Source: Halodesulfurarchaeum formicicum (GTDB lineage Archaea > Halobacteriota > Halobacteria > Halobacteriales > Halobacteriaceae). Taken from it: a stretch of 64,000 bases of DNA. The stretch is taken from contig NZ_CP016804.1 in assembly GCF_001886955.1 (NCBI RefSeq), positions 1 through 64,000 of the forward strand. Direction: 5' to 3'. Positions 52,154 through 61,206 of the stretch are shown in pieces (within the stretch, counting starts at the first letter, position 1; each line of letters starts with the position of its first letter). Made by a program: the position numbers and the translations under genes. The notes beneath the pieces are model-generated. The model worked only from the letters and a program-made list of their open reading frames with translations. It did no database searches and was not told where the DNA came from.

Positions 52154-55100
52154 ATGCGCGAGGTCGACGCCCAGTACTTCGCGGAACTGGAAACCCGGCT
52201 GGACCGGGCGATCGACATCGCGGAGACCGCCCGGGAGCGTGGCGAGGACCCCACGCCCGAGGTCGAGATCCCCGTGGCCACGGATATGGCCGACCGCGTG
52301 GAGAACATTCTGGGCATCGACGGGGTCGCCGAGCGCGTGCGCGAACTCGAAGGCGACTACTCCCGGGAGCGGGCCGCGCTCATGCTCGTCGAGGACTTCG
52401 TCGAGGGCACGGTTGGCGACTACGAGACCCGTCAGGGCAAAGTCGAGGGCGCGGTTCGCACCGCTGTCGCCCTGCTCACCGAGGGGGTCGTCGCCGCGCC
52501 GATCGAGGGGATCGACCGGGTCGAACTGCGGACGAACGACGACGGGACCGAGTTCGTCTCGGTTGCCTACGCCGGCCCGATCCGTTCGGCCGGCGGGACG
52601 GCTCAGGCGCTGTCGGTGCTGGTCGCGGACTACGCCCGCTCGCTTTTGGGCATCGAGGCGTTCCAGCCCCGCGAGGACGAGATCGAGCGCTACGCCGAGG
52701 AGATCGCCCTCTACGATCAGGAGACCGGGTTGCAGTATACGCCCTCCGACGAGGAGGCTACCCATATCGCCCGAAACGTGCCGATCATGCTCGACGGGGA
52801 GGCAACCGGCGACGGGGAGGTCTCGGGCTACCGGGACCTCGAACGGGTCGACACCAACAGCCCCCGTGGGGGGATGTGTCTGGTCCTCGCGGAGGGGATC
52901 GCGCTCAAGGCCCCGAAGATCAAGCGGTACACCGACGAACTCGAGGACGTCGAGTGGCCCTGGCTGCAGGCGTTGATCGACGGGGACGTGGGCGAAGACG
53001 ACGCCGAGGACGACTCTGCGGGGGCCACCGAGGAGGAAGCGGCCGAGCAGTCGGGCCCGCCGCGGGCCCCACCCAAGACGAAGTACCTCCGGGATCTCAT
53101 CGCGGGCCGACCGGTCTTCTCACACCCGAGTGAGCCTGGCGGATTCCGACTCCGGTACGGTCGAGCCCGCAATCACGGCTTCGCCACGGCCGGGGTCCAC
53201 CCGGCGACGATGCACCTCGTCGATGACTTCCTCGCGACGGGCACCCAGATCAAGACCGAGCGCCCGGGCAAGGCCGCCGGCGTGATCCCGGTCGACTCCA
53301 TCGAGGGACCGACGGTCAAACTCGCGAACGGCGACGTCCGCCGGATCGACGACCCCGCGGAGGCCCTCGAAGTGCGAAACGGCGTGGAGGCGATCCTCGA
53401 CGTCGGCGAGTACCTGGTGAACTACGGGGAGTTCGTCGAGAACAACAAACCCCTCGCGCCCGCGTCCTACACTACCGAGTGGTGGGTGCAGGACCTGGCT
53501 GCAGCCGGGGCCGACGTGCAGGCGCTGCGGGACTCTCCCTACGTCGATCTCGCCGATCCGGAGCCGGCCCAGGCGCTCAACTGGGCCCGGGATCACGACG
53601 CACCGCTCCATCCTGCCTACACGTACCTCTATCACGACATCAGCGTCGAGGACCTCGACACGCTCGCCGCGGCCCTGTCCGAGGCGACGATCGAGGGGGA
53701 AACCCTCGCTGTCCCCCGTACGGAGCCGGTTCGGGAGATTCTGGAGGTACTGCTAATCGAGCATCACCAGGACGAGGACACGCTCCAGATCGAGGACTGG
53801 CACCCGCTCGCCGAGACGGTGGGGGTCAGCACCGACCTCGAACGACAGTGGACCCTGGACGACCTTTCCGAGGCCGCGCTCGACTGGGAGAACGCGATGC
53901 GGGCAATCGAGGAGATCGCCCCCTTCGAGGTCCGTGAACGCGCTCCGACCCGGATCGGGAACCGGATGGGCCGCCCGGAGAAATCCGAGTCCCGCGACCT
54001 GAGCCCCGCGGTCCACACCCTTTTCCCGATCGGGGAGGCCGGAGGGAACCAGCGGGACGTGGGCAAAGCGGCTGCTGCGGGGGATTCGATCGACGGTACG
54101 CAGGGAACCGTCGAGGTGGAACTCGGCGAGCGGGTCTGTGTTGCCTGTGGCGAGCACACGTACAAACCCCGCTGTCCGGCGTGTGGCGAGCGGACGAAGC
54201 CGTACTACGAGTGCCCCGAGTGTTCCATTCGTGTCGAACCGGACGAGGCCGGTCGCGTGGAGTGCCCGCGCTGTGAGCGCACGCTCTCGAACGTCGACAT
54301 CCAGACCGTGGACGTGGGCGCGGAGTTCAACGATGCCCTGGCGGCCGTCGAGGAGCGTGAGACCTCCCTCGACATCGTGAAGGGCGTCAAGGGGTTGATG
54401 TCCAAGACCAAGGTCCCCGAACCGATGGAGAAGGGCGTTCTCCGGGCCAAACACGGCGTGACGGCGTTCAAGGACGGGACGGTCCGGTACGACATGACCG
54501 ACCTCCCGGTGACCGCGGTTCGGCCCGCGGAACTGGACGTGACCGTCGCGGACTTCCGGGAGTTGGGGTACGAGACGGATATTAACGGCGACCCGCTGGA
54601 GCACGCCGATCAACTGGTCGAACTGCGGGTTCAGGACGTGATCCTCTCGGATGGGGCCGCCGAGCACATGCTCAAGACCGCGGATTTCGTCGACGAACTC
54701 CTCACGGACTATTACGGGTTGGACCCCTTCTACGAACTCGAGGATCGTGAGGATTTGATCGGCGAACTCGTCTTCGGGATGGCCCCACATACCTCCGCGG
54801 CGGTCGTGGGGCGGGTCGCCGGGTTCACCTCGGCAGCGGTTGGCTACGCGCATCCGTACTTTCACGCCTCAAAGCGCCGGAATTGCTTCCACCCCGAGAC
54901 GAAGATCTGGTTCGAGGACGAGCAAGGGACGTGGGAACTGGAGACGATCGAATCAGTAGTCGAGGATCGGCTGAAAGAGCCACGCGAGGACGATTTCGGG
55001 ACGGTAGTCGAAGAAATCGACGGCCAGATCCAAGTTCCCTCGATCGAGGCAGACGGAACGCCGACGCTGGAACCGGTCACGGCCGTCTCGAAACACCTCT

Positions 55101-56227
55101 CGACCGATCACCTCCTCGAAATCCAGCTTCAATCGGGCCGGTCACTTACTGTAACTCCGGATCATTCGATGCGAAAATGGGACGGCGGCGTTTGTGAACT
55201 GGCTGCGTCACAGATCGAGGAGGGTGACGTGATACCACGCCCGAATTTCGGGGCGAGTAGCGTTGACCTCACAGACGGGTCACAGCTCGATCGGTGGCTT
55301 GCAAACAGCCAACCGAACGCCACCGCTTCAGCTTCCACTGCCACTGATGGGGATATGGGGCCTGTGGACTTCGACGAAGTCGAAACTATCAACATCATTG
55401 AAAGCGATATTGAATACACGTACTCATTAACGGTAAAGAACACTCACACGCTACTTGCGAATGGTCATTTTGTTGGCCAGTGCGACGGTGACGAAGATTG
55501 TGTGATGCTCCTGATGGACGGCCTGCTCAACTTCTCGAAGCAGTACCTTCCCGACCAGCGTGGCGGGCGGATGGACGCCCCGCTCGTGATGTCCTCGCGG
55601 ATCGACCCGGCGGAGATCGACGACGAGGCCCACAACGTCGACACGGTGGACCAGTATCCAAGGGAGTTCTACGAGGCGACCCGGGAGATGGCCGATCCCG
55701 GCGAGGTCGACATCGAGATCGCGGAGGCCCACCTGGGGACCGACCGGGCCTACTCGGACTTCGGGTTCACCCACGACACCTCTGACATCGCGCTCGGGCC
55801 GGATCTCTCGGCGTACAAGACCCTGGAGTCGATGATGGACAAGATGGAGGCCCAACTCGAACTCGCCCGGAAGCTTCGGGCCGTCGACGAGACCGACGTC
55901 GCCGAGCGGGTCATCGAGTATCACTTCCTGCCGGATCTGATCGGAAACTTGCGGGCGTTCACCCGCCAGGAGGTCCGGTGTCTCTCCTGTGGCGCGAAGT
56001 ACCGCCGTGCGCCCCTGACTGGCGAGTGCCGGAAGTGTGGCGGCGACGTGACCCTCACCGTTCACGAGGGGTCGGTGACCAAGTACCTCGATACGGCCAT
56101 CGAGGTCGCCGAGGAGTACGGCTCGCGGGAGTACACCAAACAGCGTCTGCACATCCTCGAACGCTCGATCGAGTCGATTTTCGAGAACGACAAGAACAAA
56201 CAGTCAGGAATTGCGGACTTCATGTAA
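52154..56227 (+). CDS. polC: DNA polymerase D large subunit DP2, intein-containing
   Basis: This is the catalytic subunit of the replicative polymerase PolD and partners with DP1 at 3.6 kb. The precursor has 1357 residues; removing the intein (residues 911-1109) leaves 1158, the normal size. Family segments include AYAGPIRSAGGTAQALSVLVADYAR near 158 and RNHGFATAGVHPATMHLVDDF. A zinc region carries CVACGEHTYKPRCPACG and CPECSIRVEP near 660-710. The catalytic-core segment is DCVMLLMDGLLNFSKQYLP after the intein, and a C-terminal zinc finger reads CLSCGAKYRRAP. An acidic linker near 278-300 is a haloarchaeal insertion. The intein interrupts the highly conserved KRRN-CDGDED site. Confidence 0.96.
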   Translation: MREVDAQYFAELETRLDRAIDIAETARERGEDPTPEVEIPVATDMADRVENILGIDGVAERVRELEGDYSRERAALMLVEDFVEGTVGDYETRQGKVEGAVRTAVALLTEGVVAAPIEGIDRVELRTNDDGTEFVSVAYAGPIRSAGGTAQALSVLVADYARSLLGIEAFQPREDEIERYAEEIALYDQETGLQYTPSDEEATHIARNVPIMLDGEATGDGEVSGYRDLERVDTNSPRGGMCLVLAEGIALKAPKIKRYTDELEDVEWPWLQALIDGDVGEDDAEDDSAGATEEEAAEQSGPPRAPPKTKYLRDLIAGRPVFSHPSEPGGFRLRYGRARNHGFATAGVHPATMHLVDDFLATGTQIKTERPGKAAGVIPVDSIEGPTVKLANGDVRRIDDPAEALEVRNGVEAILDVGEYLVNYGEFVENNKPLAPASYTTEWWVQDLAAAGADVQALRDSPYVDLADPEPAQALNWARDHDAPLHPAYTYLYHDISVEDLDTLAAALSEATIEGETLAVPRTEPVREILEVLLIEHHQDEDTLQIEDWHPLAETVGVSTDLERQWTLDDLSEAALDWENAMRAIEEIAPFEVRERAPTRIGNRMGRPEKSESRDLSPAVHTLFPIGEAGGNQRDVGKAAAAGDSIDGTQGTVEVELGERVCVACGEHTYKPRCPACGERTKPYYECPECSIRVEPDEAGRVECPRCERTLSNVDIQTVDVGAEFNDALAAVEERETSLDIVKGVKGLMSKTKVPEPMEKGVLRAKHGVTAFKDGTVRYDMTDLPVTAVRPAELDVTVADFRELGYETDINGDPLEHADQLVELRVQDVILSDGAAEHMLKTADFVDELLTDYYGLDPFYELEDREDLIGELVFGMAPHTSAAVVGRVAGFTSAAVGYAHPYFHASKRRNCFHPETKIWFEDEQGTWELETIESVVEDRLKEPREDDFGTVVEEIDGQIQVPSIEADGTPTLEPVTAVSKHLSTDHLLEIQLQSGRSLTVTPDHSMRKWDGGVCELAASQIEEGDVIPRPNFGASSVDLTDGSQLDRWLANSQPNATASASTATDGDMGPVDFDEVETINIIESDIEYTYSLTVKNTHTLLANGHFVGQCDGDEDCVMLLMDGLLNFSKQYLPDQRGGRMDAPLVMSSRIDPAEIDDEAHNVDTVDQYPREFYEATREMADPGEVDIEIAEAHLGTDRAYSDFGFTHDTSDIALGPDLSAYKTLESMMDKMEAQLELARKLRAVDETDVAERVIEYHFLPDLIGNLRAFTRQEVRCLSCGAKYRRAPLTGECRKCGGDVTLTVHEGSVTKYLDTAIEVAEEYGSREYTKQRLHILERSIESIFENDKNKQSGIADFM
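54884..55480 (+). mobile_element. Mini-intein in PolD DP2 (199 residues)
   Basis: An in-frame self-splicing insertion of 199 residues between KRRN and CDGDED. Block A is CFHPETKIWFED (N-terminal Cys). Block B contains the TPDHS (T-x-x-H) motif. The C-terminal blocks read YTYSLTVKNTHTLLANGHFVGQ, followed by extein Cys+1. There is no homing endonuclease domain. The terminal residue is Gln and not the usual Asn, and the penultimate residue is Gly where most inteins have His. The DNA looks more AT-rich and less biased in codon use than the host gene. Inteins at this polymerase site are known in archaea; the Pyrococcus abyssi one also ends in Gln and splices. Confidence 0.93.
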
Positions 56228-56305
56228 GAGCCGGCCGGTAGCGATCGTTTTGGTCCAGCTTTTGCAAGCGAGGTCGCGGAGGGACCGAGCGCAGTAAAAG
56301 GTGGG

Positions 56306-58039
56306 TTAGTCGTCGTCAGACTGTGGCACTGGCGAACTGGGACTGGACCCACCGGCCGCGCCGGGCGGGGTTTCGATCTCCTGGAGGGTCTCGTACTCCT
56401 CCTGGAGGCCCTTGTAGAGCGTGTAGATCAGGATGAGGATGACGCCGGCAAAGGGCAGCCCCGTGGTGATCGCCGCCGTCTGGAGGGCGTTGAGGCCGCC
56501 ACCAACAAGCAGGGCCGCGGCGACGATGCCCACGACGATCGCCCAGAGCATGCGCTGGCGCTGGGACACGTTGAGCTTCCCGCCGGCAGTCACCAGCGCG
56601 ATGACCTGCGAACCCGAGTCGGCGGAGGTCACGAAGAAGGTGACCACGAGACCCACCGCGGCAGCGGAGGTGATCGTCGAGAGCGGATAGGCCCCGAGCA
56701 ACTCGAACATGGCGTAGGCCGACCCCTGCTCGACGACCGTCTGCTGGATCGTCCCGCCGAGTTCGAGTTCGGTGAAGACTGCCAGCCCGCCGAACGAACC
56801 CAGGAACGCCATCGAGAAGCCGGTCGGCAGCAGCAAGACCCCGAGGATCATCTGGCGGATCGATCGGCCCCGGGAGATGCGGGCGATGAACAGCCCGACG
56901 AAGGGCGACCACGCGATCCACCAGCCCCAGTAGAAGATGGTCCAGCTATCCTGCCAACCGGCTTCCTTGCCGGCCTGATCGGTCAGCGGGCCCATGAAGG
57001 TCTCCGTAAACAGGGACATGTGCGGCAGGTTCTGGATGTAAAAGCCCACCTCGCGGATGATCCCCTCCAGCAGATAGCGCGTCGGGCCAACCGCGAGGAC
57101 AAAGAGCATGAGCAGGATCATCAGGTAGACGTTGATCGTGCTCAGCCGCTTCAGGCCCTTGTCGATGCCCAGGCCCACCGAAATGCCCGTGATCGCGGTG
57201 ATCGCCGCGATGATGAGTAGCTGGGTCCCGCCCCCGAAGGGCACTCCCGTTCCGACCAGCCGTTCGAGGACGACCGAGAGCCCCACGTTGATCTGTGAGG
57301 CACCGAGTCCCAGCGAGGTCGCCAGCCCGAAGATCGTGGCGAAGACGGTCACCAGATCGACGATGTGGCCCGGCCAGTCGAAGACCCGATCGCCGAAAAG
57401 CGGGTAGAACATCGAGCGGAAGGTGAGCGGGAGCCCACGGTTGAAGGCGAAGAAGGAAAGTCCCAGTGCTACCAGCCCGAAGATCCCCCAGGGGTGAATC
57501 CCCCAGTGGAAGAAGGTGATGCCGAGGGCCGCACGCCCGGCTTCGGCGGTGTTCGGTGTGAAGGGGAACATCGTCCCGCCACCGGTTGCGAGGTGGTTCA
57601 TCGGCTCGGCGACACTCCAGAACATCAGGCCGATGCCCATCCCGGCACTGAAGAGCATCGCCATCCACTCGAAGGTCGTGTAGTCGGGCCGTGCTCCGAG
57701 GCCACCGATGCGGATGTCGCCGTAGCGACTCGCCGCGAAGTACACCAACGTCAGCAGGAAGACGTTGGCCGAGAAGATGTACAGCCACCCCAGATTCGTG
57801 TTGATCACCGAATTGACCGTCTCGTAGGCCGTCGCGGCCGTATCGCCCAAGAGAATCGTGCCAACCAGAAAGAGCGCGATCATCGCCAGGGAGATTGGAA
57901 ACACGACCGGGTGGGCGTCGATCCCGAACCCCGTGAGGTTCCCCTCGCCTGGCTCCCTGTCCGAATCCGCGTACAGGAGCTCCTCCTGTCGTTTCGACCA
58001 CCATTCTGCGTCCCGTTCGCCCTGATCGTCACTGTCCAT
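56306..58039 (-). CDS. BCCT-family osmolyte transporter
   Basis: A 577-residue transporter of the betaine/carnitine/choline family, which imports quaternary ammonium solutes. It has 12 helices, with an N-terminal acidic cytoplasmic tail of about 45 residues. The glycine-rich segment GMGIGLMFWSVAEPMNH and the family signature FYWGWWIAWSPFVGLFIARISRGRSIR are both present. The C-terminal tail is short and acidic. The ATG at 58039 was chosen; an upstream frame extension lies in the promoter region. An IclR regulator is encoded just upstream on the same strand and probably controls it or its substrate pathway. Confidence 0.93.
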   Translation of the reverse strand: MDSDDQGERDAEWWSKRQEELLYADSDREPGEGNLTGFGIDAHPVVFPISLAMIALFLVGTILLGDTAATAYETVNSVINTNLGWLYIFSANVFLLTLVYFAASRYGDIRIGGLGARPDYTTFEWMAMLFSAGMGIGLMFWSVAEPMNHLATGGGTMFPFTPNTAEAGRAALGITFFHWGIHPWGIFGLVALGLSFFAFNRGLPLTFRSMFYPLFGDRVFDWPGHIVDLVTVFATIFGLATSLGLGASQINVGLSVVLERLVGTGVPFGGGTQLLIIAAITAITGISVGLGIDKGLKRLSTINVYLMILLMLFVLAVGPTRYLLEGIIREVGFYIQNLPHMSLFTETFMGPLTDQAGKEAGWQDSWTIFYWGWWIAWSPFVGLFIARISRGRSIRQMILGVLLLPTGFSMAFLGSFGGLAVFTELELGGTIQQTVVEQGSAYAMFELLGAYPLSTITSAAAVGLVVTFFVTSADSGSQVIALVTAGGKLNVSQRQRMLWAIVVGIVAAALLVGGGLNALQTAAITTGLPFAGVILILIYTLYKGLQEEYETLQEIETPPGAAGGSSPSSPVPQSDDD

Positions 58040-58168
58040 GGTTTGAGTTATGACAACAATCTGGTTGTTTGTTGAAACATTGGGAGTACTCCCCACATTC
58101 ACCAGTGTCAAGCCGACAGAACGAACTCTCGAATACGCGAGGAAAAGTCCCACGATTCGCCGCTTTCG

Positions 58169-58951
58169 TTACCGGTCGTTCCAGTGGGACTCCAGGACCG
58201 TGTGGGATTCCAGGGCCCGTTCGAGTTCGTCGACGCTCTTGGCGAGGGTTCGGGCGATCGAGCGCTCGTAGGAGATCCGGTGGGGCGAACCGGAGACGTC
58301 CATCGCACCCAGGACCTCACCATTCGAATCCGTGACGGGGACCGCGACCGCCTTGAGGTTCTCCCAGGACTCCTGTTTGTTGACTGCGTACCCCCGTTTG
58401 CGGACCTGTTCGAGTTCCTCACAGAGTGTCTCGCGGTCCGTGATCGTGAACTCGGTGAACTTCGGGAGTCCCCACTGGTCGATAATCGCGTCGATCTGGG
58501 ATTCGTCCATCTCGGCGAGCATCGCCTTGCCTGCGGCCGTGCTGTGGAGATAGAAGTACTGGCCCCGCTGGAAGCCTTCGAGGGTTCCGGTGTCGAGACT
58601 GTCGAAGAGGGTGATCGCGCGGCCGTTCTCCAGGACCGAGAAGTTCACGACCTCGCGAGTGCGTTCCGCAAGCTCGTAGGTCTTCTCGCGGGCGAGCATG
58701 AACTGGGGCTCTCGGCGTTTGGCTTTCGACCCGAGGTGGTAGAGTTTGAGCCCGAGCTGGTACTCGTCGTCGTGCTTGACGATCAAGCCGTTTCCCAAGA
58801 GGGTCTGAAGGTGTTTGTGGGCCGTACTGACGGCCATGTCCAGTTCGTCGGCGATTTCGCTCACCGTGGCCCCTTCGAGGTCCGCGACGGCATCGAGTAC
58901 GCGCAGCGAGGTGTTCGTGGTTTCGTGGGTCCGTCCTCGATGCTCGTTCAT
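58169..58951 (-). CDS. IclR-family transcriptional regulator
   Basis: A 260-residue regulator with an N-terminal winged HTH (about 15-65, segment ATVSEIADELDMAVSTAHKHLQTL) and a C-terminal IclR effector domain (about 75-250, segments YLHSTAAGKAMLAEM and VAVPVTDSNGEVLGAMDVSG). It lies 129 bp upstream of the BCCT gene on the same strand, which suggests control of uptake or breakdown of an osmolyte. The mirrored promoter-like element at 59013-59037 lies about 62 bp before its start and faces it. Confidence 0.91.
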   Translation of the reverse strand: MNEHRGRTHETTNTSLRVLDAVADLEGATVSEIADELDMAVSTAHKHLQTLLGNGLIVKHDDEYQLGLKLYHLGSKAKRREPQFMLAREKTYELAERTREVVNFSVLENGRAITLFDSLDTGTLEGFQRGQYFYLHSTAAGKAMLAEMDESQIDAIIDQWGLPKFTEFTITDRETLCEELEQVRKRGYAVNKQESWENLKAVAVPVTDSNGEVLGAMDVSGSPHRISYERSIARTLAKSVDELERALESHTVLESHWNDR

Positions 58952-59568
58952 CGATTCAATCTCGGTTTCATGTTATGGAAAACGTTTCCATTGCGTGATC
59001 CACGGCGCTGAATTTCATATAGCGGAATACAGTTTATTCGGGTATTCTGTTGTATTGCTAAAGACAGGAATCTGGTTTGGGGCGGAATTTCTTCCGATCG
59101 ATCCGTTCGAGGAGATTTCCTCAGTTCGCTTTGGACAGCTGCTGACGTGACTTCTCATTGGGGTTCTGGCCCGTGGACGCCTGGTCGATAATTTTGTATA
59201 TCGAGATGTGGTTTATCGAGCTGATTTTTGGTCCCTGGTGGTGGCTGTGGCGGGGGTCGGGGGTGGGATGATCGGCTCTCGACCTCACTTCGGGGCTGCT
59301 TGCACGTTGGTCGAGCAAACTGGAACACGAGCTAGCTGTATTGTCGCATGGTATCACTCGCTGATTTTGCCCGGTCTGGCGGCCCAAACCCGGTCTATAA
59401 ACTAAATACCGCTATATGAAAAATTGAAACTGATCTGACCCTCTCCAACCGACAAAATTGGCTCCAAAACGCCGGAAATGCGCGTGACTAGCGCTTCAGG
59501 GCTTCTCAGCCGAATTGAACGGGAACGCTAGCAGTCGAAAAACGTGAGAGGCGGCGATTGACGGGTGA
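58952..59568. other. AT-richer gene-free region of about 620 bases
   Basis: The longest gap in the window. It holds mirrored 25-bp elements (59013-59037 and 59399-59423) with a 361-bp segment between them. Short open frames of 65 and 88 codons inside are out of keeping with haloarchaeal codon use and have no recognisable motifs. No RNA gene was identified. Confidence 0.6.
59013..59423. repeat. Mirrored 25-bp elements bounding a 411-bp segment
   Basis: TTTCATATAGCGG (59013-59025) is an exact inverted copy of CCGCTATATGAAA (59411-59423). Extending inward, AGTTTAT (59031-59037) mirrors ATAAACT (59399-59405), so 22 of 25 positions agree. Each copy reads outward as ATAAACT followed by CCGCTATATGAAA, resembling a TATA box with a downstream initiator. 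It may be a pair of related promoters or the ends of a small non-coding element; no target-site duplication was seen. Confidence 0.7.
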
Positions 59569-60258
59569 TCAGGTTCCGACTGGCTCGGGTTCTTCGAGGA
59601 TTGCGTCGAGGAGCTTGGACTGGGCTGCGGCGAGGTGTTCGGTAAAGGTGGAAGTGGTAATGCCAAGTTCGTCGGCGACTTCACCTGCGTTGGCGCCCTT
59701 CGGATGCTGGAAATACCCGAGCTCGTGGGCCGTTTCGAGGACCTCACGCTGTCGGTCGGTGAGCACGCCACGGTCCACGAAGACCAGATCCTCACTGCCG
59801 TCCTCATCACGGGAGCTGACCAGGCGTTTGACGTCCACGTTGGGGAACGACTCCCGCAAGGCCGTCACGGCCCCCCGGAGCTCGTCCATCGACGGCGCGT
59901 GAAACACCATCGTGAGATCGCCGTCCTGGGCCTGGACGTCGACGATCGGGCAGTCATACTCCTCGACGAGTTCACACGCACAGTCGTGACCGAAGGTTCG
60001 CTGGAAGCGGTAGACCGACTGGTTTCCATACGAGAAGACGGGATCCAGGCCCGATTCCCCGTCCAGATCGGCATCCGTGGCGAACTCTTCGGTCACCCGG
60101 CCGGTCTCCGGGTCGACTCGCTTGGAGACGTTGAAACACTCCACACCCTGTTTTGAAACCTGTGCGACCGGACAGCTCCGCAGATCGGCAAGCTGGATCT
60201 CCGCTCGGATGCCACCTGACTCGTCGGACTCGCTTGGCTGCTCCGCGAGGGCGCTCAT
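59569..60258 (-). CDS. HTH-10 (Bat-type) regulator with NarO-like Cys motif
   Basis: A 229-residue regulator. The C-terminal HTH-10 domain starts near LTDRQREVLETAHELGYF and contains ANAGEVADELGITTSTFTEHLAAAQSKLL. The N-terminal half has Cys29, Cys41, then Cys93-x-Cys95-x7-Cys103, a C-xn-C-x-C-x7-C pattern like that described for the Haloferax anaerobic regulator NarO, and likely binds an Fe-S cluster or senses redox state. The start at 60258 is preferred over an upstream frame extension. It is divergent from a close paralog (60580-61206), sharing a 321-bp region. Targets are unknown. Confidence 0.88.
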   Translation of the reverse strand: MSALAEQPSESDESGGIRAEIQLADLRSCPVAQVSKQGVECFNVSKRVDPETGRVTEEFATDADLDGESGLDPVFSYGNQSVYRFQRTFGHDCACELVEEYDCPIVDVQAQDGDLTMVFHAPSMDELRGAVTALRESFPNVDVKRLVSSRDEDGSEDLVFVDRGVLTDRQREVLETAHELGYFQHPKGANAGEVADELGITTSTFTEHLAAAQSKLLDAILEEPEPVGT

Positions 60259-60579
60259 GACTGCCCCGCACCGTTTCGGCGGCGGTGCCCGCCCCACGCG
60301 TTCGCTCGCGACCGTCGCTTGACGGTCGTGTCCTGTCGATCGCCCTTCGCGTACATGTGAGGTACCTACGGGTCCGTAACCCTAAAACACGTTGCGCTTC
60401 CCATCCTTTGAAAACGGTGAAAAACCTGGGAAGAGGGTGTTTTCGGCCGATGTGGGGTGTGAAATCCGAGCCCGTGCGCATTTTGACTGCCCCCTCATAT
60501 AGGGGAACTCTCGGGCGAGAACGGGGCCAGGCTTGCTGGGGCCGGAACGGTTTACCTGTCTACTCCGCTCTGTAGGGTC
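60259..60579. promoter_or_regulatory. Divergent regulatory region between two HTH-10 genes
   Basis: This 321-base gap contains a broken inverted repeat. AAAACAC (60384-60390) pairs with GTGTTTT (60437-60443), and TTCCCA (60398-60403) pairs with TGGGAA (60427-60432). The spacers are unequal (7 and 4 nt). CTCATATAGGGG near 60496 also has a TATA-like core. An operator for one of the flanking regulators is plausible. No small gene was supported. Confidence 0.5.
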
Positions 60580-61206
60580 ATGCCGACTGGCATTCGGGCC
60601 GAGCTGGCCTTCGAGAGCCCTGATGCCTGTCGTATCACGCAGTATCTCGGGGACGCCGGCGACGCGAAGTCGATTTCGTGGTCGGTCGCCCCCGAATCGG
60701 GGCGGATCACCGAGGAGTTCGCCGTCGAGGGCGACCCCGACATCGAGGAGGCGACACAAGTGTTCTCCTATGGCGACCGCTCGGTCTATCGCTTCCAGCG
60801 CGAGCAGGCCGAGTGCTGTCCCTGTGGCATCGTCCAGGATTTCGACGTGCCAGTTCGGGACGTGCGAACCGTCGACGGAACGCTTCACTTTGCCATCTAC
60901 GTCGAGGACATGGACGAACTTCGAGAGGTGGTCATCGGCGTTCGCAACACGTTCCCCGACGTGCGAATCGTCCGCATCGTCCGGGCCCAGGAGGCCGGCG
61001 AAGGAGATCTCGTGCTCGTCGACCGGGGCGAACTCACCGACCGCCAGCGGGAGGTCCTCGAAACGGCCCATCGGCTGGGGTACTTCGATCACCCGAAAGG
61101 CGCAAACGCAGGTGAAGTCGCCGACGAACTCGGTATTACCACCTCCACCTTTACCGAACACCTCGCTGCCGCACAGTCCAAGCTCCTGAACTCGATTCTG
61201 GCCTAA
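60580..61206 (+). CDS. HTH-10 (Bat-type) regulator, paralog lacking one motif Cys
   Basis: A 208-residue paralog of the divergent regulator; their HTH regions are nearly identical (AKL-type ending, HPKGANAGEVADELGITTSTFTEHL). Cys17, Cys79, Cys80 and Cys82 are present, but the fourth motif position (seven residues after Cys82) is Val90 and not Cys. The protein may therefore bind a cluster differently, use the extra Cys79, or not bind one. Homodimer or heterodimer formation with its neighbour is possible. The stop overlaps the convergent DHH gene by 4 nt. Confidence 0.87.
   Translation: MPTGIRAELAFESPDACRITQYLGDAGDAKSISWSVAPESGRITEEFAVEGDPDIEEATQVFSYGDRSVYRFQREQAECCPCGIVQDFDVPVRDVRTVDGTLHFAIYVEDMDELREVVIGVRNTFPDVRIVRIVRAQEAGEGDLVLVDRGELTDRQREVLETAHRLGYFDHPKGANAGEVADELGITTSTFTEHLAAAQSKLLNSILA

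Noticed and set aside
59208-59405. A 65-codon plus-strand frame in the large gap
   Set aside because: It has no homologous motif and lies within the non-coding segment bounded by mirrored elements; its composition is unlike haloarchaeal proteins.
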